Of a stretch of DNA of 64,000 nucleotides, positions 24,459 through 33,337 are shown piece after piece. How positions within the stretch are numbered: the first letter of the stretch is position 1; the number at the start of each line of letters is the position of its first letter. Both the position numbers and the translations under genes were made by a program. The notes beneath the pieces are model-generated. The model did no database searches. It had not been told where the DNA came from and saw only the letters and a program-made list of their open reading frames with translations. Origin of the DNA: JBPBQZ01 sp050955105 (GTDB lineage: Bacteria > Pseudomonadota > Gammaproteobacteria > Burkholderiales > Burkholderiaceae); NCBI GenBank assembly GCA_050955105.1, contig JBPBQZ010000056.1:1-64000 (forward strand). The letters are read 5' to 3'.

Positions 24459-24541
24459 AAAATACACGACGCCTGGGGCGATCGTGACGCCGGCGCGCAT
24501 GCGAGCGCCGTCGACCGACAACAATTTGAGATGAATCAATC

Positions 24542-27019
24542 ATGCACACGACGCTTCCCCGCGGCGCGGCATTGCTATGCCACGCCGGTCTTCTGGCCTT
24601 TCTCCGGACATTGTCGATCGTAGTTTTGGCGGTTGCGAGTCCACTGGCGCACGCAGCCGCCGACTATCCATCCACTGACGTAGGCGCACCCGTCGGGGCC
24701 GAATCTTCCTCCACGGCGGTGGTCGAGCCGACGCAGACCAGCACGAAGCAGGCGCCCACCTTCGAGACAAATCGCTTGCCCACCGTTGAAGTGAGCGGTA
24801 CGCGATCAGTGGCAGACAAGAAGCAACTGCCTCAAACCACCGAAAGTGTCACGGCCAGGCAGTTGGCGGATACGGTCAATGCCACAGACGTCGAAGATGC
24901 CATTAAATATCTGCCGGACATGCTGGTCCGCAAACGTTTCATCGGTGACACGCAGGCTCCTATGGCAACTCGCACAACTGGCATCAATGCCAGTGCCAGA
25001 AGCCTGATTTATGTCGACGGCATATTGTTGTCGACGCTCATCAACAATAACAACGGCAATGGCTCGCCGCAGTGGTTCATGGTGGCGCCGCAGCAGGTCG
25101 AGCGCATCGATGTGTTGTACGGGCCCTTCGCGGCCGCTTACCCGGGCAACTCCTATGGGGCAGTTACCGAAATCACGACGCGCATGCCGAAGCAGTTCGA
25201 GGCGAGCGCCGACATCACTACCGCCTGGCAGAACTTCGATCTTTATGGGACGCAGCAGACGTTTCCATCTCAGCAATACAGTGCCACGCTCGGCAACAAG
25301 GCGGACAAGCTGTCGTGGTTTTTTAGTGCCAACCACCTGGATAGTTTCAGTCAACCAATCACCTTCGGTACCTTAACGCAATCGATAACCCGTGCCGGCG
25401 CATCGCTGCCGGTGATTGGCGGCGCCATTGCTGGCGTGACGCGCACGGGTGCCGCCGAGCAGATCATCGCTGGAAGCAACTTTACGCACACGCTTCAGGA
25501 CGATGTCACGCTGAAACTAGCATATGACTTTACTCCCACCCTGAGCGCGAGCTACACCGTTGGATATTGGCAGAATCGCTCGAAAGCGACTTCCGAGTCG
25601 TACCTGAGTTCCGCCAACGGCGATGCCTACTATGGTGCCACCAGCGGTAACGTCAATATCGGCGGATATCAATACAGCGCGAGTTCCATCGCCAGTCAGT
25701 TCTCCAGTAGCTACGTCGAACAAGAGCACTTGATGCAGGGCTTGCAGCTCGGCACGCATACGGGCGGTGTCTTCGACTGGAGCGCGGTAGTTAGCCATTT
25801 CCAATATCTGCAGGACTTGACACGCCTTTCCACCGGCCTTTATCCCGCTGCCCTGACTTCCGGACCCGGCCGCGTGACTGATATGAGCGGCACGGGATGG
25901 ACTACGCTCGACCTGAACGGCGTGCTTCGTCCGACGGGAGTGTGGGCCGCCAACGCCCTCAGCTTCGGCGTGCATTTCGACCAATTCAAACTCGTGAGCC
26001 CGACTTTCAAGACTGCCGATTTCGTCTCGGCAGACGGCGGCTCCTTGTACAGCAACTCGCTCGGCAGTACGCACACCACGGCGTTGTGGCTGCAGGACGT
26101 CTGGAAGTTATCACCGTCGTTGCGGGCCACACTCGGGGCTCGCTACGAGATGTGGCGTGCCTATGACGGATTCAATTTTTCCACGGAAAGCAATGGTCTT
26201 GGCGTCGCGGTGAATCAACCAGGTCTCAGCCGTTCAGGCCTCTCTCCCAAAGCCTCTTTGACGTGGGATGCCACTGACCTATGGTCGATTACCGGATCGT
26301 TCGGCAAGGCGCTGAGGTTTCCGACCGTGGGTGAGCTTTACCAGACGGTACAAACTGGCAGCACTTACCTGCAAGCCAATCCGTTTCTCAAACCGGAAAG
26401 CGTGCTGTCTGGCGAACTGGCTCTGGAGCGCAACGCGGAAGATAGCAAGCTGCGCCTGTCGGTATTCGATGAATACGTATCGAATGCACTGATCTCCCAG
26501 ACATCGATCATTGCCGGCTTTGCCACCCCCGTGTCACTGACTCAAAATGTCGACAAGACACGCGAGACGGGTATCGAGCTGGTGTTGCAACACGACAATG
26601 TGCTGATCAAGGGCCTGGAGTTGGCGGGCAGCGTGACCTATGTCGATGCCCACATCCTCGCCGACAGCGCTTATGTGCCGACCATCGCCGGAGCCAGTGC
26701 GGTGGGCAGTCGCACCCCTTATGTGCCGACGTGGCGGGCAACCGTCGCGGCAACTTATCGGCCCAATTATCAGTGGGCTTTCACAGTTGCTGGGCGCTAC
26801 AGCACTCGCATGTTCGGCACGGTGGACAACACCGATATCAATTCGAATACCTATATGGGCTTCCAGGGTTATCTGGTGGCGGATGTGCGTGCCAATTATC
26901 AGCATGACCGGCACTGGAGCGTGGCTGCGGGCATCGACAATCTGAACAACCAGAAGTACTTTCTTTACCATCCGTTCCCGCAGCGCACCTTTTTCGCCGA
27001 GCTGAAATATGCGCTTTAG
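24542..27019 (+). CDS. TonB-dependent outer-membrane receptor
   Basis: An 825-aa receptor: signal peptide about residues 1-40, then a candidate TonB-box region before RLPTVEVSGTRSV, the plug domain (about residues 85-215: VEDAIKYLPDML, INASARSLIYVDGILL, VERIDVLYGPFAAAYPG) and a 22-strand barrel ending in an aromatic-rich FFAELKYAL. Plug sequence and the DUF2946 neighbour suggest a metal or metal-chelate ligand, possibly copper; carbohydrate is also possible since the next convergent gene is glycosidase-like. Its stop codon overlaps that of the convergent gene by 4 bp. Confidence 0.85.
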   Translation: MHTTLPRGAALLCHAGLLAFLRTLSIVVLAVASPLAHAAADYPSTDVGAPVGAESSSTAVVEPTQTSTKQAPTFETNRLPTVEVSGTRSVADKKQLPQTTESVTARQLADTVNATDVEDAIKYLPDMLVRKRFIGDTQAPMATRTTGINASARSLIYVDGILLSTLINNNNGNGSPQWFMVAPQQVERIDVLYGPFAAAYPGNSYGAVTEITTRMPKQFEASADITTAWQNFDLYGTQQTFPSQQYSATLGNKADKLSWFFSANHLDSFSQPITFGTLTQSITRAGASLPVIGGAIAGVTRTGAAEQIIAGSNFTHTLQDDVTLKLAYDFTPTLSASYTVGYWQNRSKATSESYLSSANGDAYYGATSGNVNIGGYQYSASSIASQFSSSYVEQEHLMQGLQLGTHTGGVFDWSAVVSHFQYLQDLTRLSTGLYPAALTSGPGRVTDMSGTGWTTLDLNGVLRPTGVWAANALSFGVHFDQFKLVSPTFKTADFVSADGGSLYSNSLGSTHTTALWLQDVWKLSPSLRATLGARYEMWRAYDGFNFSTESNGLGVAVNQPGLSRSGLSPKASLTWDATDLWSITGSFGKALRFPTVGELYQTVQTGSTYLQANPFLKPESVLSGELALERNAEDSKLRLSVFDEYVSNALISQTSIIAGFATPVSLTQNVDKTRETGIELVLQHDNVLIKGLELAGSVTYVDAHILADSAYVPTIAGASAVGSRTPYVPTWRATVAATYRPNYQWAFTVAGRYSTRMFGTVDNTDINSNTYMGFQGYLVADVRANYQHDRHWSVAAGIDNLNNQKYFLYHPFPQRTFFAELKYAL

Positions 27020-28569
27020 CTGGGGTAAGTGACCAGCACCTCGACGTCGCGTAGCACCAAGGGTGCCGCGACGCGCCGGTTACGCGCCATCACGCGAATT
27101 TCCAGCTCGTTGCCGCCGCGCCTGATGATTTTTGATACATCGAAATCAAGCCAGCAGTCGTTGTAGTTCAGGCGCTGCCGCGCTTGCGCGCGCTCGAGCT
27201 CTATGCCGTTGAAGCGCAATTCCACGTGATCTAGTCGCGTCAGTTGCTCGAGCATCAGTCGGAGGACGGTACGGGGTGGGTCAGCGACGGCGAAGTCGTC
27301 CGCTATCTCGATAATGGTGTGCGCGCTGACGCCCGCGGTGGCCAAGGTTATGGGCAAGCAGCCGCCGCGACCGACGGGGCCCAACAAGTAATGCTTGTCG
27401 AGTCGCGCGAGCTTGTCGGGACTACCGATGTCATGCCACGTCTGCGGGTGATAGTCGGCATCGACGATGTACTTGATGAAGTGCTGATTCCAGATGTATT
27501 GGCCATGTGCGCCGGCCTGCCAATGGCGCGCCGCGACCGCGCGATATTGTTCGACCGAGTACGCAGGTCCCGCGCCGAACAATACGCTGGCCGAGCGGCT
27601 TGGCGCTTCGCGAAATCCGCACAGGTTCTGGGCGACGATCTGGCAGGCGCGGCCCTTGGCAAGGGCCAGATATGGTTCGATCGGCAAGCGGTAATGCCAG
27701 CCTCGCGGGTCGCCGACGACGACGATATCGGTCAGGCCTTGGTCGATCCAGTGCGCGACATCGATGCCGGCGCGCTGGTTCTCTTGAATATCGGGCGGCA
27801 CCCGCACTGACAGTAGCAAGCGCCTGCCAATACGTGACGATTTGGCGTCGAGTGCGCCGCGCACGCGCGCGAGCATGGCGTTCAGCAAGCTCGCGCCGGC
27901 CTCGGCCGCGTCGGCTTGAAACAGGCTCGGCTGGCGGCAGAAATCGAGATCGATGCCGTCGAGATCGTATTGCTCGATGGCTTCTTCAAGCAGCGCAAGC
28001 GTGTAGGCCCGCACCTCGGATATCGCGAAATCATAGGCGTAACGACTGTGATCGCGCTGTTTGACCGTTACCTGCGAATGCACGAAGCCTTTGCCGTGCA
28101 GCAGCCAGTCAGGATGCTGGCGGCGCATCGTCGACATATCGACGTCATCAAGCCCGTCTGGCAGACGGCAGTCGCTGCCATCGTTGATACGCATCGACAC
28201 GAACACGTCGAGACCGGCGCGATGACCATGCTCGATAACCGTCGCGACGGCATCGTGCGCGCCGGTAGCAGTCAGGTCACGCGCATTCTCGGCGACGCGC
28301 CATTCGCCGGCTGTCTTGAAAATATCGCGACCGGTGCCCCACACCGCGCCCACCTGGGTGCGGTGCGAATACCAGTCGGACAGGCGGTTGGTCGGCGCGC
28401 CGTAGAAGGGATCGGTGCCGAGCTGCCAATACAGCGTGTTGATCGAGGTGCCACGCAAAGGACCCAGCGTGGCGGCGACGAAGGCGTCGACACCGATCGG
28501 CGCTTCGGTGTCGGGCAAGCCCAGCGTGCCGCCATCGTTGCACAGGATGATGCGGTGTTCGGAAGTCAT
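27016..28569 (-). CDS. glycoside hydrolase-like TIM-barrel protein (GHL10-type)
   Basis: A 517-aa cytoplasmic protein without signal peptide. It begins IILCNDGGTLGLPD and carries the motif YDLDGIDLDFCRQP (about residues 200-215), an acidic strand end like that of glycoside hydrolase families built on a TIM barrel (GHL10/GH10-like hypothetical hydrolases). The C-terminal about 130 residues look like a beta-rich domain (LDHVELRFNGIEL). Catalytic activity is not demonstrated for close relatives I know of. It converges with the TonB receptor. The porin at 28663-29874 is upstream on the same strand with a gap of 93 bp, so they may be co-transcribed. Confidence 0.6.
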   Translation of the reverse strand: MTSEHRIILCNDGGTLGLPDTEAPIGVDAFVAATLGPLRGTSINTLYWQLGTDPFYGAPTNRLSDWYSHRTQVGAVWGTGRDIFKTAGEWRVAENARDLTATGAHDAVATVIEHGHRAGLDVFVSMRINDGSDCRLPDGLDDVDMSTMRRQHPDWLLHGKGFVHSQVTVKQRDHSRYAYDFAISEVRAYTLALLEEAIEQYDLDGIDLDFCRQPSLFQADAAEAGASLLNAMLARVRGALDAKSSRIGRRLLLSVRVPPDIQENQRAGIDVAHWIDQGLTDIVVVGDPRGWHYRLPIEPYLALAKGRACQIVAQNLCGFREAPSRSASVLFGAGPAYSVEQYRAVAARHWQAGAHGQYIWNQHFIKYIVDADYHPQTWHDIGSPDKLARLDKHYLLGPVGRGGCLPITLATAGVSAHTIIEIADDFAVADPPRTVLRLMLEQLTRLDHVELRFNGIELERAQARQRLNYNDCWLDFDVSKIIRRGGNELEIRVMARNRRVAAPLVLRDVEVLVTYPS

Positions 28570-28662
28570 CTCGATCGGTGTACGGAGTCGACGGAAAGCC
28601 TCGATGATAGCCGCACCCCTTGCCGACAGGCTGCCTGCCGCCTCCGCCTCGGAGCCCGCGCC

Positions 28663-29874
28663 TTAGAACTTCACCAGGAAGCCGACGGTGGCTGCCACTT
28701 GCGTACTGGTGGATGACGGCGCGCTGTTGAAGCCGTCGCCAATCGAGGCCGTAGCACCGATGATGGAATTTGCACCGGTTGCGCCGAGCGTCTTGCCGTG
28801 TGCTTTCTGATATGCCGCTACTGCATAGAAAGCAGTGCGCTTGGACAACCAGTGTGCTTCCGACAGGGCGATCTGGTGATATTGGGCAGCGTCGTCGATG
28901 CCGTTTGCGCGGGTTGCACGCGTGTAGCTATAGGCCAGGGCTACGTCATCCTGCGATTCCGGACGCCAATGCAGCACCGCGCCCCCGGTGTTGAAGATCG
29001 CGGTGTTGGAGAACGCGGAAGCGATGCCCGGGATGTATTCGACGTTCGAATACGATGCTGAAATGTCCCACACGCTATTGAATGCGTAACCTCCGGTGAC
29101 TGCCACACGCTGCGTTCCCGCAGCGGTTTGATAACCTTGATTGACCGACGAGATGCCTTGCTGGCCGGGATTGTTCGAGGTGGACGTAGTACCCCAGGTA
29201 CCGCCGTTGAGCGTCGAGTTATTGATTCGCTGCACGGCGGCGGCAATACCGAACGGTCCGTTCAGGTATTGCAGCGCGGCGCTCCAGGTCGAACCGGCAT
29301 CGAAACGGCCAGGCACGCCACCCAAGGCGTAGGAACCGCCAAATGTGATGCCATGGAAGCTCGGCGAGATGTAGACCAGCGAGTTGTTGATGCGATACGT
29401 GGTATCGAGCGAATCGATATCGCCAGGGTGCGCATCGAAAGCGCCCGGCAAGGTGCGCATCGGGCTATACGGCAGCAGCAACAGATAGTAGGCGGTGTAC
29501 TGCCGACCCGCCGTGAAAGTACCGTACTTATCGTTCGCGAGACCGACGAAGATTTGCCGATTGAACAACACGCCGCTGGTGGTCGATGCACCCGTCGCCG
29601 GTGCGAAACCCGCCTGCAGATCGAAGACAGCTCGGGTACCGGAGCCAATGTCTTCAGAACCTCTGAAACCAAATCTACTTCCGTACCATGTGCCGGAAGC
29701 AACCTTTACGTTCGATGAGCCGGGGGCTTTCGAGCCCAGGGTGCCCTGATTATTTTGATAAACGATGCCCTGGTCGAGACCGCCATAAAGCGTCACGCTG
29801 TTTTGAGCCAGTGCAGATGCGGAGGCGAGCGATAGCGAAAGAAGCGTAAGGCTGGAAATGGTCGCGTTTTTCAT
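28663..29874 (-). CDS. outer-membrane porin, Burkholderia OmpC-like
   Basis: A 403-aa porin. The start at 29874 gives a clean signal peptide (MKNATISSLTLLSLSLASASALA) followed by QNSVTLYGGLDQGIVY, the first strand. GFRGSEDIGSG and FNRQIFVGLANDKYGTFTAGRQYT mark the family, and it ends FLVKF. In-frame sequence upstream to 29955 is available but would spoil the signal peptide. It is a paralogue of the porin at 12026, similar in design but clearly diverged. It may serve uptake for the flanking catabolic genes. Confidence 0.9.
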   Translation of the reverse strand: MKNATISSLTLLSLSLASASALAQNSVTLYGGLDQGIVYQNNQGTLGSKAPGSSNVKVASGTWYGSRFGFRGSEDIGSGTRAVFDLQAGFAPATGASTTSGVLFNRQIFVGLANDKYGTFTAGRQYTAYYLLLLPYSPMRTLPGAFDAHPGDIDSLDTTYRINNSLVYISPSFHGITFGGSYALGGVPGRFDAGSTWSAALQYLNGPFGIAAAVQRINNSTLNGGTWGTTSTSNNPGQQGISSVNQGYQTAAGTQRVAVTGGYAFNSVWDISASYSNVEYIPGIASAFSNTAIFNTGGAVLHWRPESQDDVALAYSYTRATRANGIDDAAQYHQIALSEAHWLSKRTAFYAVAAYQKAHGKTLGATGANSIIGATASIGDGFNSAPSSTSTQVAATVGFLVKF

Positions 29875-30241
29875 ATGTCTATAGTTTTTGATAATCAACT
29901 CGAACGAGCGCGGTGCCAGAGCGCTTCCCTCTATATATGTAGTTGTACTATTCATATATTTTTTAGCACTTCGTTCGATGCGGCTTATGGCGTTGATCGC
30001 ATCTTTGCGGCAGTACAGCCGTCAGCTACGTATCGCAACCCCCGTTGCAGGCAGCACTACAAAATGCTTTCACCTGTTGTTCCCCCGAAGATTAACGAGA
30101 TGCATCTATTAAAACAACGCATTGTTTTCGATTTGCATATGCTAAAAACGTATCTTTCTGCGCTTGCTTGCATGCGCTCCAGACAAGCGTTATCGACAGG
30201 CGGCTCGAAGCGAGTGGCCTGTCGAAAAGATGGTGCATAAG
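29875..30241. other. porin upstream region
   Basis: This 367-bp stretch is relatively AT-rich near the porin start and has no convincing gene on either strand; open frames here are short and lack ribosome-binding sites. It presumably holds the leftward porin promoter and untranslated leader. No operator repeat stood out. Confidence 0.4.
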
Positions 30242-30287
30242 GCTCGAATTATCGCTTCAGGCTAGGGCCTGAAGCGATAATTCGAGC
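30242..30287. terminator. 46-bp perfect inverted repeat, probable bidirectional terminator
   Basis: Arms of 21 bp (30242-30262 and 30267-30287) are exact reverse complements around TAGG. It lies 43 bp beyond the end of the long leftward operon (30331) and ahead of the porin promoter region. The stem would be very stable. No T-run follows, so release could need Rho or the stem may act by another means. Confidence 0.6.
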
Positions 30288-30330
30288 GCAGTGTCTCGTT
30301 CAGGGTGCTGTCAAGATCTCACCGAGCGGC

Positions 30331-31011
30331 TCATAGACGAAACTCGTGCTGTAGCGTGAATACCTGCGGTGCATCGAACTGGACTTCGCTCGACAGCGCG
30401 GTCAATGCCGATTTGAAACGTTCGACCGCGGCTTCCAGCGAAGGCCGATCGAGACCTCGCAGCAACAGCAGATAGGGGGATGTCGGCAGCGTCGGGCGCG
30501 GATCGTTCCGCAGCGTGAACGAGGTGGTAGTTTCGGCGTCGTAGGTGCTCAATTGCACTTGTACAACGCCATCGGCACCAGCGAGTTTCAACGCGGCTGC
30601 GGCATATTGGTCGAGTTCCGCACGCGCGGTGCTGGCCGTGAATTGCAAGGTCACGAGCCAACCGGATGCGGTGCCTTCGCCGGCGGATGCATGAATGACG
30701 AACACGCCTCGCACAAAATCAATAAAGGTTTTGCGTACGCGCTTGTCGGTGTCGAGGGTCGGCGAGACCGTGGCATAACCGGCCGGGCCAAACTTCGATG
30801 GCGTATCGCTTTCATACAAGGTGAAATAAGACGGCGCCTTGTCTCCGGGCGAGACGTAGCGCGCACCGGATTTCAAGATGCCGCTATCGCGCTTTTGTAT
30901 CAGGTGAATATGCGAATGCCACAATTCAAATTCGCGCTCATGTCCTGGCTGAATGCCATTCCATATCGCCAGTTGGGCGTCTTGCTTGTTCTCGGAAGTT
31001 GCGTTGCTCAT
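30331..31011 (-). CDS. hypothetical protein, possible dimeric alpha/beta-barrel
   Basis: A 226-aa soluble protein starting MSNATSENKQDAQ (GAGAGG upstream of 31011). Phrases such as WNGIQPGHEREFELWHSHIH followed by a strand-rich segment, and a second similar half (LLRGLDRPSLEAAVERFKSAL), suggest two ferredoxin-like halves as in EthD/NIPSNAP-type dimeric barrels, but I cannot name a family. It is the last gene of the nine-gene leftward operon, 13 bp after the GMC dehydrogenase, so its job is probably tied to that oxidation. Alternative: a small-molecule binding accessory protein. Confidence 0.5.
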   Translation of the reverse strand: MSNATSENKQDAQLAIWNGIQPGHEREFELWHSHIHLIQKRDSGILKSGARYVSPGDKAPSYFTLYESDTPSKFGPAGYATVSPTLDTDKRVRKTFIDFVRGVFVIHASAGEGTASGWLVTLQFTASTARAELDQYAAAALKLAGADGVVQVQLSTYDAETTTSFTLRNDPRPTLPTSPYLLLLRGLDRPSLEAAVERFKSALTALSSEVQFDAPQVFTLQHEFRL

Positions 31012-31024
31012 AGTTGCCTCTCGC

Positions 31025-32710
31025 TCATGTCGAGCCAATGAGTTGTTGAACAATGGCGCCCGCTGCCAGATAGGCCAACGCGGCAACGGTCAAGGTAGGC
31101 GGCGAAGCCGAGCTCGATGGAAAAGCCGAGGTGCCGACCACCCAAAGGTTGTGAAGGTCCCAGCTGCGCAACGTGGTGTCGACGACGGAGGTCGCAGGAT
31201 CGCGGCCCATGATCGCGCCGCCGCTGGCATGCGAGTTCTGGTAGGTGACGGTGTCGTAGTGGGTGGGCAGCGAGCCGGGTTCAATCAAGCGCGCCCCCGC
31301 CTCCTGCAGGATCTTCGATGCGACGCCGCCGTGAAAGGCGACCAGGCGTCGATCGTTTTCCTGCCAGTCGAAATTGAGACGCAGCAGCGGGTCGCCATGC
31401 GCATCGCGATAGAGCGGATCCAGGTCGAGGTAGCGCTGCGCGCTCGGCAAGATCTCACCGATAGTGCGCAGATGCATCACGCGTCCGTAGTTTTCGCGTA
31501 GCGCCTGCTTCCAGCGAGGTCCCCAACGCGGCGTGTCGCCTGGCACCCGCGCACTGGTTGCCGGCGTGGGCGCCGAACCTTGATGAAGGAGATGCGTGGC
31601 GCCACCGAGGAATCCCGGATCTGCGTAGCCGGCGGGTGGCGCCGGGTCGAAATCCGAGACCGCCAGCCCGGCGGGCGCGGCGGGGCCTTCATAGAGCACT
31701 TCATCGAAGAAGCCGTTGGTGCCGAGCGCTATGTGGTTGGTGAAATACTTGCCCACCACGCCGGCGCCGGTTTCGACGCTATAGGGGACGCCGATATTGG
31801 ACAGCAACAGCAAGCGCACGTTTTGCAACGACCACGCGCATAGCGCGACGACTTCCGCCTTCAGCGTATGTTCGCCGTTGGCATCGACGTAACGGACGCC
31901 GGTGGCGCGCTCTCCGTCTCTCAAAATCTTGCGTACACGACTGCCGGTGAGAATACGAATGCGGCCGCTCGACACGGTGTTGGTGTGCAAGGTGTTGAGC
32001 GGCGTGGCGATGCTGGTGCCGAATGGCTGCGCGGGCTTGCGTGCTATGCCGAGCGGATTGACATAAGGTACCGCCAGCTCGGCGCTGGGCAGTGGATAGG
32101 GATGCAAGCCGGCGTTGGTGGCCGAGCGCCGGTAACGCGCCAGGATGGCGTCGTCTTCCAGCGCATCGAGGGGATAGGCATCGCTGCGCGGACCTTCGAA
32201 TGGATTCGCGCCTGCCTGCCCCGACACGCCGATCACCGCCTCGGCTTTTTGGTAAAACGGTTCGAGCGTCGCATAGTCGATGCCCCAGCCTTGCCGGAGA
32301 TCGGCGCCGACGCGCGCGGCATCGCCATATTGCTGCTCCGCTCCAGGCAAAAACGCGGCGGGCGGAAAGCGCGTGCAGGTGGCGCCCCACAGCATGCCGC
32401 CACCGCCCATGCCTTCGCCAGCCAGGAATGACCCCAGTCGGCGCAAGGGCCGCGCGGTATCTCCAAATTGATGGCGCAGCGTGAAAGTGTCGACCACCGT
32501 ATTCTGCGAGCGCCGCAAGTCGCGGCGCTCGAATGCCGGCAACTCGTCGAGCCCGCTGTCGTTGCCTTCAACGGCCGGCCCACGTTCGAGTACGGTGACG
32601 TTCAGGCCGGCGTTCGCCGCTTCGTTGGCGATGATGGCGCCGCACCAACCGTAGCCGACGACGATGACATCGGTGGTGCCGTGAGGGTTGTTGGAGATAT
32701 GACTAGCCAT
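31025..32710 (-). CDS. GMC-family FAD dehydrogenase (gluconate 2-dehydrogenase large-subunit type)
   Basis: A 561-aa flavoprotein. The FAD-binding Rossmann motif VVGYGWCGAIIANEAANAG lies at about residues 16-34, GGMLWGATCTRF follows, and the C-terminal GMC domain contains QNSHASGGAIMGRDP and WVVGTSAFPSSS with the ALAYLAAG tail. It oxidises an alcohol or sugar-acid hydroxyl. The start at 32710 overlaps the end of the small-subunit gene by 8 bp, so the two are coupled and form one complex. The cytochrome c subunit that usually completes such dehydrogenases is not nearby. Confidence 0.8.
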   Translation of the reverse strand: MASHISNNPHGTTDVIVVGYGWCGAIIANEAANAGLNVTVLERGPAVEGNDSGLDELPAFERRDLRRSQNTVVDTFTLRHQFGDTARPLRRLGSFLAGEGMGGGGMLWGATCTRFPPAAFLPGAEQQYGDAARVGADLRQGWGIDYATLEPFYQKAEAVIGVSGQAGANPFEGPRSDAYPLDALEDDAILARYRRSATNAGLHPYPLPSAELAVPYVNPLGIARKPAQPFGTSIATPLNTLHTNTVSSGRIRILTGSRVRKILRDGERATGVRYVDANGEHTLKAEVVALCAWSLQNVRLLLLSNIGVPYSVETGAGVVGKYFTNHIALGTNGFFDEVLYEGPAAPAGLAVSDFDPAPPAGYADPGFLGGATHLLHQGSAPTPATSARVPGDTPRWGPRWKQALRENYGRVMHLRTIGEILPSAQRYLDLDPLYRDAHGDPLLRLNFDWQENDRRLVAFHGGVASKILQEAGARLIEPGSLPTHYDTVTYQNSHASGGAIMGRDPATSVVDTTLRSWDLHNLWVVGTSAFPSSSASPPTLTVAALAYLAAGAIVQQLIGST

Positions 32711-33263
32711 GATGCGAGCCAGCCTGCTGGTCGGTACGTGCTTGCGCACGATTTGCCAAGCGTTTTTGCACATCACGGTCATAGAGACTGGTAAGCCAGG
32801 CCCAACCGTCGCCATTGAGGTTGCCGCCCAGCGCCGGATCTCGAAACAGTCCCTCGGTAACGTGTTTGAGCAAGAGGTCGAAGAAAAGCCAGACCGGAGC
32901 TTGCGGCGGCGCCACGAAACTGCCGTCCTCGAGGGTTCGGAACAGTGCCACGGCTATCTCGTTATCCAGCTCGTGGAACGACAAGCCGGACGTAATCAGC
33001 GCATGTTGTTCGATCGCATCGAGCATCCGCGCATAGAGCGCCAGCGGCGACAGCGCGGTCTGCCAGCCGAGGCTGCGGTCGCTGCCTGCATCGAACGGCG
33101 CGTCCTGATATTGCTCGAGGCCCTGTCCCCAGGGCGTATCGAGACGCAGATCGATATAGCGATCGACCTGCAGCGTCGACGCGGCGGGGCTATCGTCGCT
33201 CGCCGGAAATACGAGATCGACCAAGCGCCTTAGCGTAATTAGCTGTCGTGTGGAAAGCGCCAT
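32703..33263 (-). CDS. gluconate 2-dehydrogenase subunit 3 family protein
   Basis: A 186-aa protein starting MALSTRQLITLRRLVDLVFPASD, the N-terminal block of the small (gamma) subunit family of membrane-bound GMC dehydrogenases, with LALYARMLDAIEQHA and FRDPALGGNLNGDGWAWL later. In that family it stabilises and helps export the large subunit, usually with a twin-arginine signal; I see no twin-arginine motif here, so location is uncertain. The longer open frame up to 33734 has no ribosome-binding site and overlaps the upstream gene. Its stop overlaps the GMC gene start. Confidence 0.75.
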   Translation of the reverse strand: MALSTRQLITLRRLVDLVFPASDDSPAASTLQVDRYIDLRLDTPWGQGLEQYQDAPFDAGSDRSLGWQTALSPLALYARMLDAIEQHALITSGLSFHELDNEIAVALFRTLEDGSFVAPPQAPVWLFFDLLLKHVTEGLFRDPALGGNLNGDGWAWLTSLYDRDVQKRLANRAQARTDQQAGSHHG

Positions 33264-33337
33264 GCTGGGCTCAGTCCGGCGCCGGCCGCGGGCACGGTGA
33301 ACCATGCGACGCGCGCTGGAACATGCCGCCCCGGTTT

